Assembly (NCBI GenBank): GCA_028713915.1 | Contig: JAQTNK010000007.1 | Location: 1 to 64,000, forward strand | Direction of reading: 5' to 3' | Source of the DNA: Rhodocyclaceae bacterium | Lineage (GTDB): Bacteria; Pseudomonadota; Gammaproteobacteria; Burkholderiales; Rhodocyclaceae | DNA length: 64,000 nt | Shown here: in pieces, positions 54,392 through 64,000 of the stretch | Numbering within the stretch: the stretch's first letter is position 1 | How the letters are laid out: each line of letters begins with the position of its first letter | Translations under genes and position numbers: made by a program | Notes under the pieces: generated by a model | What the model was told of the DNA's origin: nothing | The model's input: only the letters and a program-made list of their open reading frames with translations | The model's database searches: none

Positions 54392-55429
54392 ATGCGTGCA
54401 ACGATCCTGTACGGCGCCGGCGACGTGCGCGTCGAGACGGTGCCCGACGCGGCCATCGTCAAGCCCACCGACGCGGTCATCCGCATCCTTCGCGCCTGCA
54501 TCTGCGGCAGCGATCTTTGGCCCTACAAGGAGATGCCGGCCGGCGGCGCTGTCCGGCCGATGGGCCATGAGGCGATCGGCGTCGTCGAGGATGTCGGCCG
54601 CGAGGTGCGCAAAGTCAAGCGCGGCGACGTCGTCATCATGCCCTTCGCCTATTCCGACGGCAGTTGCGATTTCTGCCACGAGGGGCTGCCGACGTCCTGC
54701 GTTCATGGCGGGTTTTTCGGCGTCGGCGGCGAAGCCGGCGGCGCCCAGGCCGAGGCGCTGCGCGTGCCCCTGGCGGACGGCACGCTGTATGTGCTGCCGG
54801 TCGGCGAGGACGACGCGCGCATGGCTGCGCTACTCACCCTGTCGGACGTGATGGGCACCGGCCATCATGCGGCCCGCGGCGCCCGCGTGGCGCGCGGCAT
54901 GAAGGCGGCCGTCGTCGGCGACGGCGCCGTCGGCCTGTGCGGCGTGATCGCGGCCAGGCGGCTCGGCGCCGAGCAGATCATCGTCCTTGGCCGCCATGCC
55001 GATCGCATCGCGCTGGCCAAGGCCTTCGGCGCCACGGATATCGTCAGCGAACGGGGCGCAGCGGCCATCGAGCGCGTGCGCGAACTGACCGGCGGTTTCG
55101 GCGTGCATGCCGTCCTCGAATGCGTCGGCTCGGACCAGGCCATGCGCACTGCCATGGGCGTCGTCCGTCCCGGCGGCGCCGTCGGGCGCGTCGGCGTTCC
55201 GCATTACGAGGCGATTCCCGAGGCCTTGCCGGCCTTCTATCGCAACGTCACGGTCAGCGGCGGGCCGGCGCCGGTGCGCGCCTACGTCGACGAACTGTTG
55301 CCCGACGTCCTTGCCGGCCGCATCGAGCCGGGCCGCGTGTTCGACCGCGTCATCGGCCTCGAGCAAGTGCCCGACGGCTATCGGGCGATGGACGCGCGCC
55401 GGTCGATCAAGGTGATGATCGCATCCTGA
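54392..55429 (+). CDS. Zinc-dependent medium-chain alcohol dehydrogenase
   Basis: 345 residues. Catalytic zinc ligands are in ACICGSDLWPY and MGHEAIGVVE, structural-site cysteines in GSCDFCHEGLPTSC, and the nucleotide site is VVGDGAVGLCGVIAARRLGA. Only three structural cysteines fall in the short lobe. It probably forms an operon with the aldo/keto reductase, suggesting aldehyde or ketone detoxification; substrate unknown. Confidence 0.9.
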   Translation: MRATILYGAGDVRVETVPDAAIVKPTDAVIRILRACICGSDLWPYKEMPAGGAVRPMGHEAIGVVEDVGREVRKVKRGDVVIMPFAYSDGSCDFCHEGLPTSCVHGGFFGVGGEAGGAQAEALRVPLADGTLYVLPVGEDDARMAALLTLSDVMGTGHHAARGARVARGMKAAVVGDGAVGLCGVIAARRLGAEQIIVLGRHADRIALAKAFGATDIVSERGAAAIERVRELTGGFGVHAVLECVGSDQAMRTAMGVVRPGGAVGRVGVPHYEAIPEALPAFYRNVTVSGGPAPVRAYVDELLPDVLAGRIEPGRVFDRVIGLEQVPDGYRAMDARRSIKVMIAS

Positions 55430-55473
55430 ACCGCGACGGGGAAAGCGCGAGGCCTGCCCATCGGGCGCGAGGC

Positions 55474-57057
55474 TCAGTAGACGTCGCGTTGGTAGCGTCC
55501 ATCGCGGGCGAGGTCCGCCAGGTAGCGTTTCGCGGCCGTTGCGTCCATGCCGCCCTGCGTCACGGCGATTTGCTGGAGCGCCAGGTCGACGTCGCCGGCC
55601 ATTCGTTTGGCATCGCCGCAGACATAGAGATAGGCGCCGCCGGAAAGCCAGCGCCACAATTCCTGCGCGGCTTCGAGCATCTTGTGCTGCACATACACCT
55701 TGTTCATCTGGTCGCGGGAGAAGGCGAGATCCATGCGCGTGAGGATCCGTTTCTCCGCCAGGTCCTCGAGCTCGGCGCGATACAGGAAGTCGGCCTCGCG
55801 CCGCTGGTTGCCGAAAAACAACCAGTTCCGGCCCGGCGCGCCGAAGGCTTCGCGCTCCTGCAGGAAGGCCCGGAACGGCGCGATGCCGGTGCCCGGGCCG
55901 ACCATGATCACGGGCGCGCAGGGGTCGGCCGGCGGGCGGAAACCGTGGGCCTGCTGGACGAAGATCGAGGCACGGCGACCTGGGCGCAGGTGTTCGCCGA
56001 GGAAGGCCGAGCCGGTGCCCTGATAGGCGCGATCGTTCTTCTCGTAGCGCACCACCCCAACCGTGAGATGCACCTCGCCCGAATGCTTGCGTTGCGACGA
56101 AGCGATCGAATACAGCCGCGGCTGAAGGCGTCCGAGCGCGCGCACCAGTTCGCCGATGCGCGGTCGCGCCGACGGGAATTCGAGCAGCACGTCGAGGACG
56201 TCGTGCACGCCGAAAGTGTCGGCGCCATCGTCGTCCGCCGCGAGTTGCGCCAGCCGCGAGCGATCGACGTCGTCGCCAGCCTCCGCGGCAAGCAGTTCGT
56301 AGAGTTCGGGACTCGGCATGCGCAAGTCGCAGACGCGCGTCAGCGCTTCGCGGGCGCTGACCTCGGCGCCGTTCGAAAGCGTCACCGCTTCGGAACCCTT
56401 GGCGCGCAGGATCGCGATCAGCAGTTCGACTTCGTCCGGATTGTTCTGCGGCCAGACGCCGAGCGCGTCGCCGGGCGCGTAGCGCAAGCCCGTGCCGCCG
56501 AGGTCGAAGACGACGTGGCGGGTTTCCTTCTCCGCGCCGGCGCCGGTCAGCGATACGCTCGAGACGAGCCGTGCGGCGACCGGGGCGTCGCGGCCGTAGC
56601 CGCGCTCCGGCGCAGCGTGCGGCGCCGACGGCACGGCGGTAGCGACTGCGGCCGGGCGAAGGTCTCCGGCCCCGGCGATCAGCTCCTTCAATTGCTTCGC
56701 GGTCGGCCGTCCGCCCGGCCCGCACTTGCCGAGATCAGTGTCGCTGCCCGCGGCGATGGCGGCGGCATAGCTGCGGCAATCGTAGCCGCACTGGCCGCAG
56801 TCGAGCTGGCCCATGGCCGCCATGAGCTGCAATTCCAGCGGCCGGCCGGCCGCCAGCTCCATGCGCGCATCGAGCGCGAGCGTCGGATCGTGCCAGGGCA
56901 AGGTCTCCGCCGCTGCGGCGCTTTCCGGCGCCGCCGCCGCTGCCGCATCCGCAGCGGCGAGCGCGCGTTCGGCACCGAGCAGGCCGGCGACGAAGCCGTT
57001 GAGCCAGGCCCGCTGTTCTTCGTTGAACGGAGCTGTTTCCGGGATCAGTGCGTGCAT
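55474..57057 (-). CDS. FAD/NADPH reductase of CysJ type with RnfB-like Fe-S motif, partner of nitrite reductase
   Basis: 527 residues. The C-terminal two thirds match the FAD and NADPH domains of sulfite reductase alpha subunits: RLYSIASSQRKHSGEVHLTV, MVGPGTGIAPFRAFLQEREA and YVCGDAKRMAGDVD. The expected N-terminal flavodoxin domain is missing. In its place is C87-x2-C90-x3-C94-x17-C112 (CGQCGYDC then KCGPGG), very like the cluster motif of RnfB. It likely passes electrons from NADPH to the siroheme reductase. Its ATG overlaps that gene's stop (TGATG). Confidence 0.85.
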   Translation of the reverse strand: MHALIPETAPFNEEQRAWLNGFVAGLLGAERALAAADAAAAAAPESAAAAETLPWHDPTLALDARMELAAGRPLELQLMAAMGQLDCGQCGYDCRSYAAAIAAGSDTDLGKCGPGGRPTAKQLKELIAGAGDLRPAAVATAVPSAPHAAPERGYGRDAPVAARLVSSVSLTGAGAEKETRHVVFDLGGTGLRYAPGDALGVWPQNNPDEVELLIAILRAKGSEAVTLSNGAEVSAREALTRVCDLRMPSPELYELLAAEAGDDVDRSRLAQLAADDDGADTFGVHDVLDVLLEFPSARPRIGELVRALGRLQPRLYSIASSQRKHSGEVHLTVGVVRYEKNDRAYQGTGSAFLGEHLRPGRRASIFVQQAHGFRPPADPCAPVIMVGPGTGIAPFRAFLQEREAFGAPGRNWLFFGNQRREADFLYRAELEDLAEKRILTRMDLAFSRDQMNKVYVQHKMLEAAQELWRWLSGGAYLYVCGDAKRMAGDVDLALQQIAVTQGGMDATAAKRYLADLARDGRYQRDVY

Positions 57058-58835
57058 CAGGCTGCCTCCGCCAGTGCTTGCCCGGCGAACGCACGCAGCG
57101 CGTCGCACGAGTGCCGCTGGGTAAATTCCTGAAAGGTCTCCGCCGCCGAATTACGGTGCATCAGGTAGGCGTGGAGCAGTCGTTCGAGCACCTTCGGCAG
57201 TTGCTCGTGCGGCACGTCGCGCCACACTTCGCGGGCCAGTTCGCGCCGTTCGCCGTAGCCGCCGCCGAGATAGACATGGTAGCCCTCCACTTCGCTATCC
57301 GCGCCGCTCGCGACTTTCGCGCCGAGCAGGCCGATGTCGCCGATGTAGTGCTGGGCGCAGGAATTGTGGCAACCCGTGAAGTGGATGTTGAGCGGCGTAT
57401 CGAGCGCGACGCGATTCTCGAGGTAAGTCAGGGTGTCGAACGCATGGCGCTTGGTGTCGCTGGCCGCGAAGCGGCAGCCGGTATTGCCGGTGCAGGCGAC
57501 GAAGGCCGCGCGCAGGTGCGAGGCCTCGGCCGGCAGCCCGATCTGCGCCAGCGCCGCGCGCACCGCGGCTTCGTCCGCGGCGGCGATGTCGGAGATGATC
57601 AGGTTCTGCCACACCGTGAGCCGGATCGTGCCGCTGCCGTAACGGTCCGCGATGGCGGCGATGGCGCGCATCTGCGCCGTGGTCATGCGCCCGAGCGGCA
57701 GCGCCACGCCGCAATAGACGAGGCCCGGCTGGCGCTGGCGGTGGAAGCCGACGTGCGCATGGCGCTGCAAGGGCGGCCGCGGCTCGCATACGGTCATGGC
57801 CAGGCGCGGCAGCGGCTCGGGCAGCAATTTCTCCGCCGCTGCGAGGAAGGCCTGATGGCCGATGCGGTCGAGCACGTACTTGAGGCGCGCGCGCTTGCGG
57901 TCGGTGCGATCGCCTTCGTCGATGAAGACGCGCACCATCGCCAGCGCCACCGGCACGCACTGCTCGGGCCGGATCGCCACGCCGAGGTCGCCGGCGAAAT
58001 CGCCGTGCCCCGTGATGCCGCCGACGGCGACGCGGAAATAGACGCCCGCCGGCAGGTTCTGGCCGGCGGCCACGCGCACCGCGCTGAAGCCGACGTCGTT
58101 GGTGTCTTCGAGCGAAGAGACCGCGCCGCCGCCGTCGAAGGCGATGTTGAACTTGCGCGGCAGGCCGAAGAGTTCGCGGTGATTGAGAATCGCGTGGTGC
58201 AGCGCCAGGCCCAGCGGCCGCGTGTCGTAGACCTCCTGCGCATCGATGCCGGCGGTCGGGCCGCCGGTGATGTTGCGGATGTTGTCGGCACCGGCGCCGC
58301 GCGAGGTGAGGCCGGCTTCGGCGAGCCGCTGCAGGATGTCGAGCGGCGCGCGCGGCCCGATCTCGCGGATCTGCAAATTGGCGCGCGTCGTCACGTGCGC
58401 ATAGCCGCCGCCGTGATCGTCGGCGAGGTCCGCCACCGTGCTTAGCTTGGCCGCATCGAAGATGCCGTTGGGGATGCGCAACCGCAGCATGAACGAGTCC
58501 TGCGTGGGCACGACGTGGAAGAGGCCGTGGAACTTGTAAAGGAATACATCGGAGCCCTTGGGGAATTCGCCTTTGGCGGCGTTCGCGGCGATGATGTTCC
58601 ACATGTCGAGGCCGTGCCGCGCGCGCTTGGCTTCTTCCTCCTTGACGAGCGTCTTGCCCGCCGCGAGGAAGCGATTCCGGGCGGTGTCGTGGATGTCGCG
58701 CGACGCCGGCTCGGCCGTAGCTTGCGCGGCGCGCGCGGCCGCGAAGCCGCGGCCGAGGCCGTCGAGGTAGAGTTTTTGTTCTTCGGAAAAGCGCATGGTC
58801 ACGGTCCTGGCCGGTGGTTCGGTGGGATGGCTCAT
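57057..58835 (-). CDS. Siroheme nitrite/sulfite reductase, NirA/CysI-like
   Basis: 592 residues from ATG 58835, which overlaps the transporter stop (ATGA); an alternative ATG at 58796 gives 579. Two ferredoxin-like halves and the siroheme/4Fe-4S ligands CTGNTGCRFA and HFTGCHNSCAQHYIGDIG are present. The segment TTRANLQIREIG is standard. Its place after a nitrite-channel gene favours assimilatory nitrite reduction to ammonium over sulfite reduction. Confidence 0.88.
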   Translation of the reverse strand: MSHPTEPPARTVTMRFSEEQKLYLDGLGRGFAAARAAQATAEPASRDIHDTARNRFLAAGKTLVKEEEAKRARHGLDMWNIIAANAAKGEFPKGSDVFLYKFHGLFHVVPTQDSFMLRLRIPNGIFDAAKLSTVADLADDHGGGYAHVTTRANLQIREIGPRAPLDILQRLAEAGLTSRGAGADNIRNITGGPTAGIDAQEVYDTRPLGLALHHAILNHRELFGLPRKFNIAFDGGGAVSSLEDTNDVGFSAVRVAAGQNLPAGVYFRVAVGGITGHGDFAGDLGVAIRPEQCVPVALAMVRVFIDEGDRTDRKRARLKYVLDRIGHQAFLAAAEKLLPEPLPRLAMTVCEPRPPLQRHAHVGFHRQRQPGLVYCGVALPLGRMTTAQMRAIAAIADRYGSGTIRLTVWQNLIISDIAAADEAAVRAALAQIGLPAEASHLRAAFVACTGNTGCRFAASDTKRHAFDTLTYLENRVALDTPLNIHFTGCHNSCAQHYIGDIGLLGAKVASGADSEVEGYHVYLGGGYGERRELAREVWRDVPHEQLPKVLERLLHAYLMHRNSAAETFQEFTQRHSCDALRAFAGQALAEAA

Positions 58836-59635
58836 TCCGCCTTGAGGTCGAGCGGCGCGGTCACCGCCGGCGCCGGAAAGCCGTGTGACGAGACGTAGTA
58901 CGCGCCGCCGACGAACAACGCGCCGCCGACGATATTGCCGAGCGTGACCCAGGCCAGGTTCCACGCGGCGCCGCCGAGCGACACGCTCTCCGGATGATTG
59001 CCGGCCAAGGCCAGGCCGAGCACCGTCATGTTGGCGACGCTATGCTCGAAACCGCAGGCGATGAAGGCGAGCAGACACCAGAAAATCACGGCGCACTTGG
59101 CGATGTCGGAATCGACGCGCGCCGCCATCCAGATCGCCAGGCACACCAGCCAGTTGCACAAGACGGCGCGGGCGAACAGGGCCGTGGCCGAAGCGTTCAT
59201 CTTCGCCGCCGCGACCTTCATCACCAGGCCCTCGGGCGAGCCGAGCAGCGCGCCGCCGGCCATGTCGAACAGCGCCACCAGCAGCAGCGCGCCGGCGAGG
59301 TTGCCGACCCAGGTCATCATCCAACTCGCGCCGATGTCGCCCAGCGTTCCCGCACCGCGATAGCGGCGCAGCGCCATGAACATGGTGTGGCCGGTGAAGA
59401 GTTCCGCGCCGGCGATCACCACCAGGGTCAGCGCGATGCCGAAGGTCGCCCCCATCACGAGCTTGCGCAACTCCGGCGGCACGTCGGCGCCGAGCGTGAA
59501 AATGAGAATGATGCCGAGGCCAACGTAGGCGCCGGCGAGCATGCTGGCGACGAAGAATCCGCCCGGCGATCGGCGCAGGAAGGCGAGCTTCTTCTCTGCA
59601 ACGTTGACGAATCCGTCGATGCTGTCGGCGTACAT
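58832..59635 (-). CDS. Formate/nitrite transporter family channel (NirC-like)
   Basis: 267 residues with six membrane helices and FNT signatures GAYVGLGIILIFTLGAD, AGAELFTGHTMFM, GNLAGALLL and CGFEHSVANM with the conserved histidine. Linkage to the nitrite reductase suggests nitrite uptake. AGGAG lies 6 nt before the ATG at 59635. It is the first gene of the operon. Confidence 0.9.
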   Translation of the reverse strand: MYADSIDGFVNVAEKKLAFLRRSPGGFFVASMLAGAYVGLGIILIFTLGADVPPELRKLVMGATFGIALTLVVIAGAELFTGHTMFMALRRYRGAGTLGDIGASWMMTWVGNLAGALLLVALFDMAGGALLGSPEGLVMKVAAAKMNASATALFARAVLCNWLVCLAIWMAARVDSDIAKCAVIFWCLLAFIACGFEHSVANMTVLGLALAGNHPESVSLGGAAWNLAWVTLGNIVGGALFVGGAYYVSSHGFPAPAVTAPLDLKAE

Positions 59636-59972
59636 GAGCGTCTCCTGGCGAATGGGTTCGAGAACCCGGTAGCTTTGCTTGAGCAAGCTATGGGCCAGGC
59701 GCAATACCCCAGGAATTCAGTCTGCTTTGCCAGGCGGCCGCACCCGGCCGCACCAACGATGTGCAACGCGAGCGGTTCGCGGCACCGCTACCGTGCATTT
59801 GCGCCAGGAAATCGATTTTGTCGGCAGACGAGGAAACTTATTCGGCGCGCCCGGCATGGAGAAAGCGGCGCGCTGATGCGCCCGTCATTGCCATCGTCTT
59901 GCCGTGATGTCGAATGTGCATTCTCGACATCACAACATCCCGCGAAGTGGCCGGCGGCGTTAGCGCAAGAAC
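59636..59972. other. Leader and intergenic region upstream of the nitrite operon
   Basis: 337 bp with no supported gene. Close to the transporter start are two consecutive small hairpins on the minus strand: GGGTT/AACCC (59654-59667) and TAGC-TTGC type (59670-59690). Further up is the inverted repeat at 59904-59933. No clear promoter, FNR site or T-run was found. Confidence 0.5.
59904..59933. repeat. 10-bp perfect inverted repeat downstream of queF
   Basis: GTGATGTCGA (59904-59913) and TCGACATCAC (59924-59933) flank a 10-nt spacer. It lies about 40 bp after the queF stop and 270 bp before the transporter. There is no T-run, so it may be a queF 3' hairpin or an operator. Confidence 0.5.
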
Positions 59973-60392
59973 TTACCCGCGCGTGTTCGACGGCGGCGCG
60001 AACTCCGCAAGCTCGACCTTCTCGGCGGGCTTCCAGCCTTTCTTGCGATGCTCGGCGACGACGTTGGTGAAGATCCCGCCGCGCACGAAGAAACGCGCGG
60101 TCAGGCGCATGTAGCGCGGCTTCGTCGCCTGCGCCAGGTCGTCAAGGATGCGGTTGGTGACGTCCTCGTGGAAGTGCCCTTCGTCGCGAAAGCCCCAGAC
60201 GTAGAGCTTGAGGCTCTTCAGTTCGACGCACAGCTTGTCCGGCATGTAGTCGAGCGTCAGCACGGCGAAGTCGGGCTGGCCGGTCTTCGGGCACAGGCAG
60301 GTGAATTCGGGGATTTCCATGTGGATCTGGTAATCCCGGTGCGGCGCGGGGTTGGCAAAGGTTTCTAGCGTCTTGGCGGGGCGCGTGCTCAT
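59973..60392 (-). CDS. queF: NADPH-dependent 7-cyano-7-deazaguanine reductase (short QueF)
   Basis: 139 residues, the unimodular type. The nucleophile region is [14 protein letters not shown] (C34 most likely), followed by [20 protein letters not shown] with substrate and NADPH residues. It reduces preQ0 to preQ1 in queuosine synthesis. It is divergent from smc. Confidence 0.95.
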   Translation of the reverse strand: MSTRPAKTLETFANPAPHRDYQIHMEIPEFTCLCPKTGQPDFAVLTLDYMPDKLCVELKSLKLYVWGFRDEGHFHEDVTNRILDDLAQATKPRYMRLTARFFVRGGIFTNVVAEHRKKGWKPAEKVELAEFAPPSNTRG

Positions 60393-60460
60393 GATGGCGG
60401 GCTGGAGTAGGGGCGAGCGATTATAATGCCGCCTTTCCTCGGTTGCCCCCGGAATCCCTC

Positions 60461-63400
60461 GTGCGCCTGACCAAGCTCAAACTTGCCGGCTTCAAGTCCT
60501 TCGTCGATCCGACCACCGTGCTGTTTCCCGGCCAGCTCGTCGGCGTGGTCGGCCCCAACGGCTGCGGCAAGTCCAACGTCATCGACGCGGTGCGCTGGGT
60601 GCTGGGCGAGTCGAAGGCCTCCGAGCTGCGCGGCGAATCGATCCAGGACGTCATCTTCAAGGGCTCCGGCACGCGCAAGGAAGTCTCGCGGTCCAGCGTC
60701 GAGCTCCACTTCGACAACGTCCAGGGCCGCGTCGCCGGCCAGTGGAGCCAGTACGCCGAAATCATGGTCAAGCGCGTGCTCGACCGCGAGGGCAATTCGA
60801 GCTACTACATCAACAACCTGCACGTCCGCCGCCGCGACGTCATCGACCTGTTCCTCGGCACGGGGCTCGGGCCGCGCGCCTACGCCATCATCGGCCAGGG
60901 CATGATCTCGCGCATCGTCGAGGCCAAGCCCGAGGAACTGCGCTTCTTCCTCGAAGAGGCGGCCGGCGTTACCAAGTACAAGGAGCGGCGCAAGGAAACC
61001 GAGCACCGCCTCGAAGACGCGCGCGAAAACATCGCCCGCGTCGACGACATCCGCAACGAACTCGAAGGCCAGATCGGCCGGCTCGAAGCGCAGGCGGTGG
61101 TGGCGCAGCAGTACAAGGACCTCCAGGTCCAGCTGCATCGCCGCCAGAACCTCCTCTGGCTGAAGAAGCGCAACGACGCGCACGCCGAGTCCGAACGCGC
61201 CGGCCGCGACGTCGAGAAGGCCGTCAACCGCGTCGAGGCCGAGACCGCGCAACTGCGCGAAGTCGAAGCCAAGGTCGAGCAGGCGCGCGAAGCGCATTTC
61301 GCCGCCTCGGATGCGCTGCACGCGGCGCAGGCCGAGATGTACTCGGCCAACGCCGAAGTCAAGCGCCTCGAATCCGAAATCAGCCACATGCGCGATTCGC
61401 GCACGCGCCTGGAAACGCGGCTGGCCCAGCTGGCGGTCGAAGAAAACCACTGGAGCGGCGAGACCCGGCGCGTCGAGGAAGAGGACTTCCGCTGGAAATC
61501 CCTGCTGGAAAATTCGCGCGAGCGCGCCGGCACGGCGACTGCCCGCCACGAGGAAGCCGTGGCGCGGCTGCCCGAAGCCGAAGCGGCCGTGCGCGAGGCC
61601 GAAGCGGCCGTCACCGAATCCCGCCGCCAGCTCAACCAGGCCGAGCAGGGCACGCGCCTGGCGGAGGCCGACCGCGGCCACGCCGTGCGTGCGCTGGAGA
61701 ACCTCGGCCAGCGCCGCGTGCGCCTGGAGCAGGAACGCGCCGCCATCCATCAGCCCGACCCGGTGCAACTGGCCCAGGCCGAGGAAGCCGCCGCCCGCGC
61801 CGAAGACGAACTCGAAGCGCGCCAGTCGCGCCTGGCCGGATTGCAGGGCCGGCTGCCGAATCTCGACGCCGCGCTGCGCAACGCGCGCGAAGCGCTGGCC
61901 GGCGCGCATCGCCGCCTGACCGAAACGCGCGCCCGCTACGACGCCTTGCAGCAGCTGCAAAAGCGCGTGCAGCAAAGCGGCGAAATCGGCGACTGGCTGA
62001 AGGCGCAGGGACTGGCCGAGGCGAAGCCGCTGTGGCAGGTCATCCACGTCGACGCCGGCTGGGAAACGGCGGTCGAGGCCATCCTGCGCGAACGCCTGTC
62101 GGCGCTGGCCGCCGACGCCGAGACCGCCGGCCGCGCGCTGGCGTCGCCGCCGCCGGCGACGTTCGCGCTGGCGCTGCCGGACAACGCCACGGCCAATCCG
62201 GCGCCGGCGGATTCGCTGCGCGCCAAGGTACGCTGCGACGACGCGCGCTGGGCGGCCGTGCTCGACGAATGGCTGGCCGGCGTCGCCGTCGCCGACGATC
62301 TTTCCGGCCGGGTGGCCGCGCGTTCCGGGGTCGCCGTTGCGCGCGAAGGCCATGTGCTCTCGAAGCACGGCCTCACGCTCTACGTGCCCGATGCGCGCAC
62401 CCACGGCGTCATCGAACGCCAGCGCGAAATCGAGGAACTCGAAGCGCTGCTCGACGCCCGCGAACAGGAAGAACTGACTGCGCGCGACAGCCAGGAACAG
62501 GCCGAGTCGGCGTTGTCGGAGGCGCAGGCGCAGCTGGTGGAGACGCGCCGCGCGGCCGAGGAAGGCCAGCAGCGGCTGCACGCGGCGCAGGTCGAGGCGC
62601 TCAAGCTTACCCAGGCCCAGGCCCGCTATGAAGAGCGCGCCGGCCAGATCACCCGCGACCTCGACGAAATCGTCAAGGGCGAAGAAACCGAGCGCAGCGA
62701 ATTCGACCGCGCCGAAGCCGAGGCGGCGCGCTGCCGCGAACAGCTCGATACCGTGCGCGAGCGGCTCGAAGGCGCGCTGGAACTCCAGCGCAGCCGCGAC
62801 GCCGCCCTGCGCGAAGCCCGCGCCCTCGAGCACCAGCTGGCGCGCGAGGCCCAGGAGGCCGGCTTCTCCGAGCGCGAGTGCCTGTCGAAGCTTGACGACA
62901 ACGCCCGCGCCGCCGAGACGGCGACGACGCAACTGGCCCGCGTCGCCGCCGAGACCGCGGCGGCGCAGTCGGAACTCGCGGCGATCAGCGACATCGTCCT
63001 GCAGGAGCAGTTGCAGTCCGCGCTGGGCTCGCGCCAGGGCCGAGAAGGCCTGCTGGCGGAACGGCGCAACGCGCTGGAAGGCGCGGCCCTGGAACTGCGC
63101 ACGCTCGACGAGCAGCGCATGAAGCTCGAGCAGGGCCTCGCGCCGGCGCGCGACAAGATCAACGACCTGAAGCTGAAGCAGCAGGCGGCGCAGCTCAACG
63201 AAGAGCAGTTCCGCGAACGCCTCGTCGAAGGCGGCATCGCCACCGCCGAGGACGAAGCGGCGCTGGCCGCGGAACTCGTGCCCGGCCTGCGGGAGCCCAT
63301 GTTGCAAGGCGACATCGCGCGCCTGAACGCCGAGATCGAGGCCCTGGGGCCGGTGAACCTCGCGGCGCTCGAAGAGCTGACCATCGCGCGCGAGCGCAAG

Positions 63401-63967
63401 GGCTACCTCGACGACCAGGCGACCGATCTCGTCACCGCGATCGGCACGCTCGAGGATGCCATCCGCCGCATCGACCGCGAGACGCGTGAGCAGTTGCAGG
63501 AAACCTACGACACCGTCAGCCGCCACTTCGGCGAACTTTTCCCGCAGCTCTTCGGCGGCGGCGAGGCCAGGCTGCTGCTGACCGGCGACGAAATCCTCGA
63601 TGCCGGCATCCAGATCATGGCGCAGCCGCCGGGCAAGAAGAACAGCACGATCCACCTGCTCTCGGGCGGCGAAAAGGCGCTCACCGCCATCGCCCTGGTG
63701 TTCGCCATGTTCCAGCTGAACCCCGCGCCCTTCTGCATGCTCGACGAAGTCGACGCGCCGCTCGACGATTCCAACACCGAGCGTTTCTGCGGTATGGTGA
63801 AGCGCATGTCGCCGCAGACGCAATTCATCTTCATCACGCACAACAAGATCGCGATGGAAATGGCGCAGCAACTGGTCGGCGTCACGATGCAGGAACGCGG
63901 CGTCTCGCGCGTGGTCGAGGTCGACATCGAAGAAGCGCTCAGAATGACGGTGAAGGAGGCTGCCTGA
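60461..63967 (+). CDS. smc: Chromosome partition protein SMC (GTG start)
   Basis: 1168 residues. The N-terminal Walker A is [20 protein letters not shown]. Two long coiled coils (about 170-490 and 645-990) flank a hinge (about 510-640). The C-terminal head has [17 protein letters not shown] and [16 protein letters not shown]. The GTG at 60461 gives the family start [19 protein letters not shown] at 60422-60427 is a likely -10 box. It acts with ScpAB. Confidence 0.95.
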   Translation: MRLTKLKLAGFKSFVDPTTVLFPGQLVGVVGPNGCGKSNVIDAVRWVLGESKASELRGESIQDVIFKGSGTRKEVSRSSVELHFDNVQGRVAGQWSQYAEIMVKRVLDREGNSSYYINNLHVRRRDVIDLFLGTGLGPRAYAIIGQGMISRIVEAKPEELRFFLEEAAGVTKYKERRKETEHRLEDARENIARVDDIRNELEGQIGRLEAQAVVAQQYKDLQVQLHRRQNLLWLKKRNDAHAESERAGRDVEKAVNRVEAETAQLREVEAKVEQAREAHFAASDALHAAQAEMYSANAEVKRLESEISHMRDSRTRLETRLAQLAVEENHWSGETRRVEEEDFRWKSLLENSRERAGTATARHEEAVARLPEAEAAVREAEAAVTESRRQLNQAEQGTRLAEADRGHAVRALENLGQRRVRLEQERAAIHQPDPVQLAQAEEAAARAEDELEARQSRLAGLQGRLPNLDAALRNAREALAGAHRRLTETRARYDALQQLQKRVQQSGEIGDWLKAQGLAEAKPLWQVIHVDAGWETAVEAILRERLSALAADAETAGRALASPPPATFALALPDNATANPAPADSLRAKVRCDDARWAAVLDEWLAGVAVADDLSGRVAARSGVAVAREGHVLSKHGLTLYVPDARTHGVIERQREIEELEALLDAREQEELTARDSQEQAESALSEAQAQLVETRRAAEEGQQRLHAAQVEALKLTQAQARYEERAGQITRDLDEIVKGEETERSEFDRAEAEAARCREQLDTVRERLEGALELQRSRDAALREARALEHQLAREAQEAGFSERECLSKLDDNARAAETATTQLARVAAETAAAQSELAAISDIVLQEQLQSALGSRQGREGLLAERRNALEGAALELRTLDEQRMKLEQGLAPARDKINDLKLKQQAAQLNEEQFRERLVEGGIATAEDEAALAAELVPGLREPMLQGDIARLNAEIEALGPVNLAALEELTIARERKGYLDDQATDLVTAIGTLEDAIRRIDRETREQLQETYDTVSRHFGELFPQLFGGGEARLLLTGDEILDAGIQIMAQPPGKKNSTIHLLSGGEKALTAIALVFAMFQLNPAPFCMLDEVDAPLDDSNTERFCGMVKRMSPQTQFIFITHNKIAMEMAQQLVGVTMQERGVSRVVEVDIEEALRMTVKEAA

Positions 63968-64000
63968 TGGCTGTCAGCGAACTGCAAATCGCCTTGATCG
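63967..64000 (+). CDS. Start of a probable ZipA-like gene, truncated by window end
   Basis: Only [11 protein letters not shown] is visible. The ATG shares TGATG with the smc stop. A short N-terminus followed by a membrane helix, next to smc, is the usual zipA setting in betaproteobacteria, but the visible part is too short for proof. Confidence 0.45.
   Translation, partial: MAVSELQIALI

Noticed and set aside
59654-59690. ANTAR (NasR/NasT-type) leader target before the nitrite operon
   Set aside because: The two stems do not have hexaloops with A1 and G4, and no ANTAR regulator gene is nearby.
60389-63871. Long minus-strand open frame opposite smc
   Set aside because: Same effect of high GC third positions. 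The plus-strand SMC has every expected motif.

Overview
This is a GC-rich stretch (roughly two thirds G+C) of a betaproteobacterial chromosome, most likely from the Rhodocyclales or a close relative. The inference rests on gene content and order: rimP-nusA-infB-rbfA-truB-rpsO-pnp, a dapC-dapD-pilU-dapE-prmB cluster, GTG-started smc followed by a zipA-like start, a long-form TrpS, RdgC, DksA and a Lut/Dld-II lactate operon. No phage, insertion sequence, CRISPR array, toxin-antitoxin pair or defence island is visible. Most of the window is core genome, densely packed with stop/start overlaps.

Layout. 1-10230: a truncated membrane sensor (PDC-PAS), RNA-modification and ribosome-related genes (truC, rbgA, an rlmI-like methyltransferase, slyX, rlhA), a long-form hisG behind ettA, and two unrecognised genes. 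10223-20475: a lactate regulon. A leftward operon lutA-lutC-lutB-dld-lctP-MCP is divergent from the FadR/LldR-type regulator gene. Two identical 11-bp operators sit just downstream of the two opposed promoters. 20497-25964: the glycine cleavage operon gcvT-gcvH-gcvP-gcvR plus a small lipoyl-domain protein, under a tandem glycine riboswitch. 26115-34453: a small secreted OB-fold-like protein and a phasin-like protein, then a tightly packed rightward run (hydrolase, PHP nuclease, YciO, M50 protease, trpS, thioesterase, scpA, scpB, rluB). 34535-43281: the translation and RNA-decay superoperon, with a terminator-like hairpin ahead of rimP and intrinsic terminators after rpsO and pnp.

43344-53074: dksA, a stand-alone nosD, tRNA-Pro(TGG), a DUF3301-like gene and rdgC, tRNA-Arg(TCT), tRNA-His(GTG), a single-domain response regulator, and the leftward dapC-dapD-pilU-dapE-prmB operon. 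53398-55429: an aldo/keto reductase and a zinc alcohol dehydrogenase. 55474-59635: a leftward nitrite-assimilation operon (formate/nitrite-family channel, siroheme nitrite/sulfite reductase, FAD/NADPH reductase carrying an RnfB-like Fe-S motif instead of a flavodoxin domain). 59973-64000: queF, smc and the first codons of a probable zipA.

I found no clearly new multi-gene system. The points most worth following are a CxxxCxxC-bearing mini lipoyl protein translationally coupled to gcvR, the MCP with an all-cysteine C-terminal sensor domain inside the lactate operon, the Fe-S-for-flavodoxin nitrite reductase partner, the paired lactate operators, and the rimP leader attenuator.
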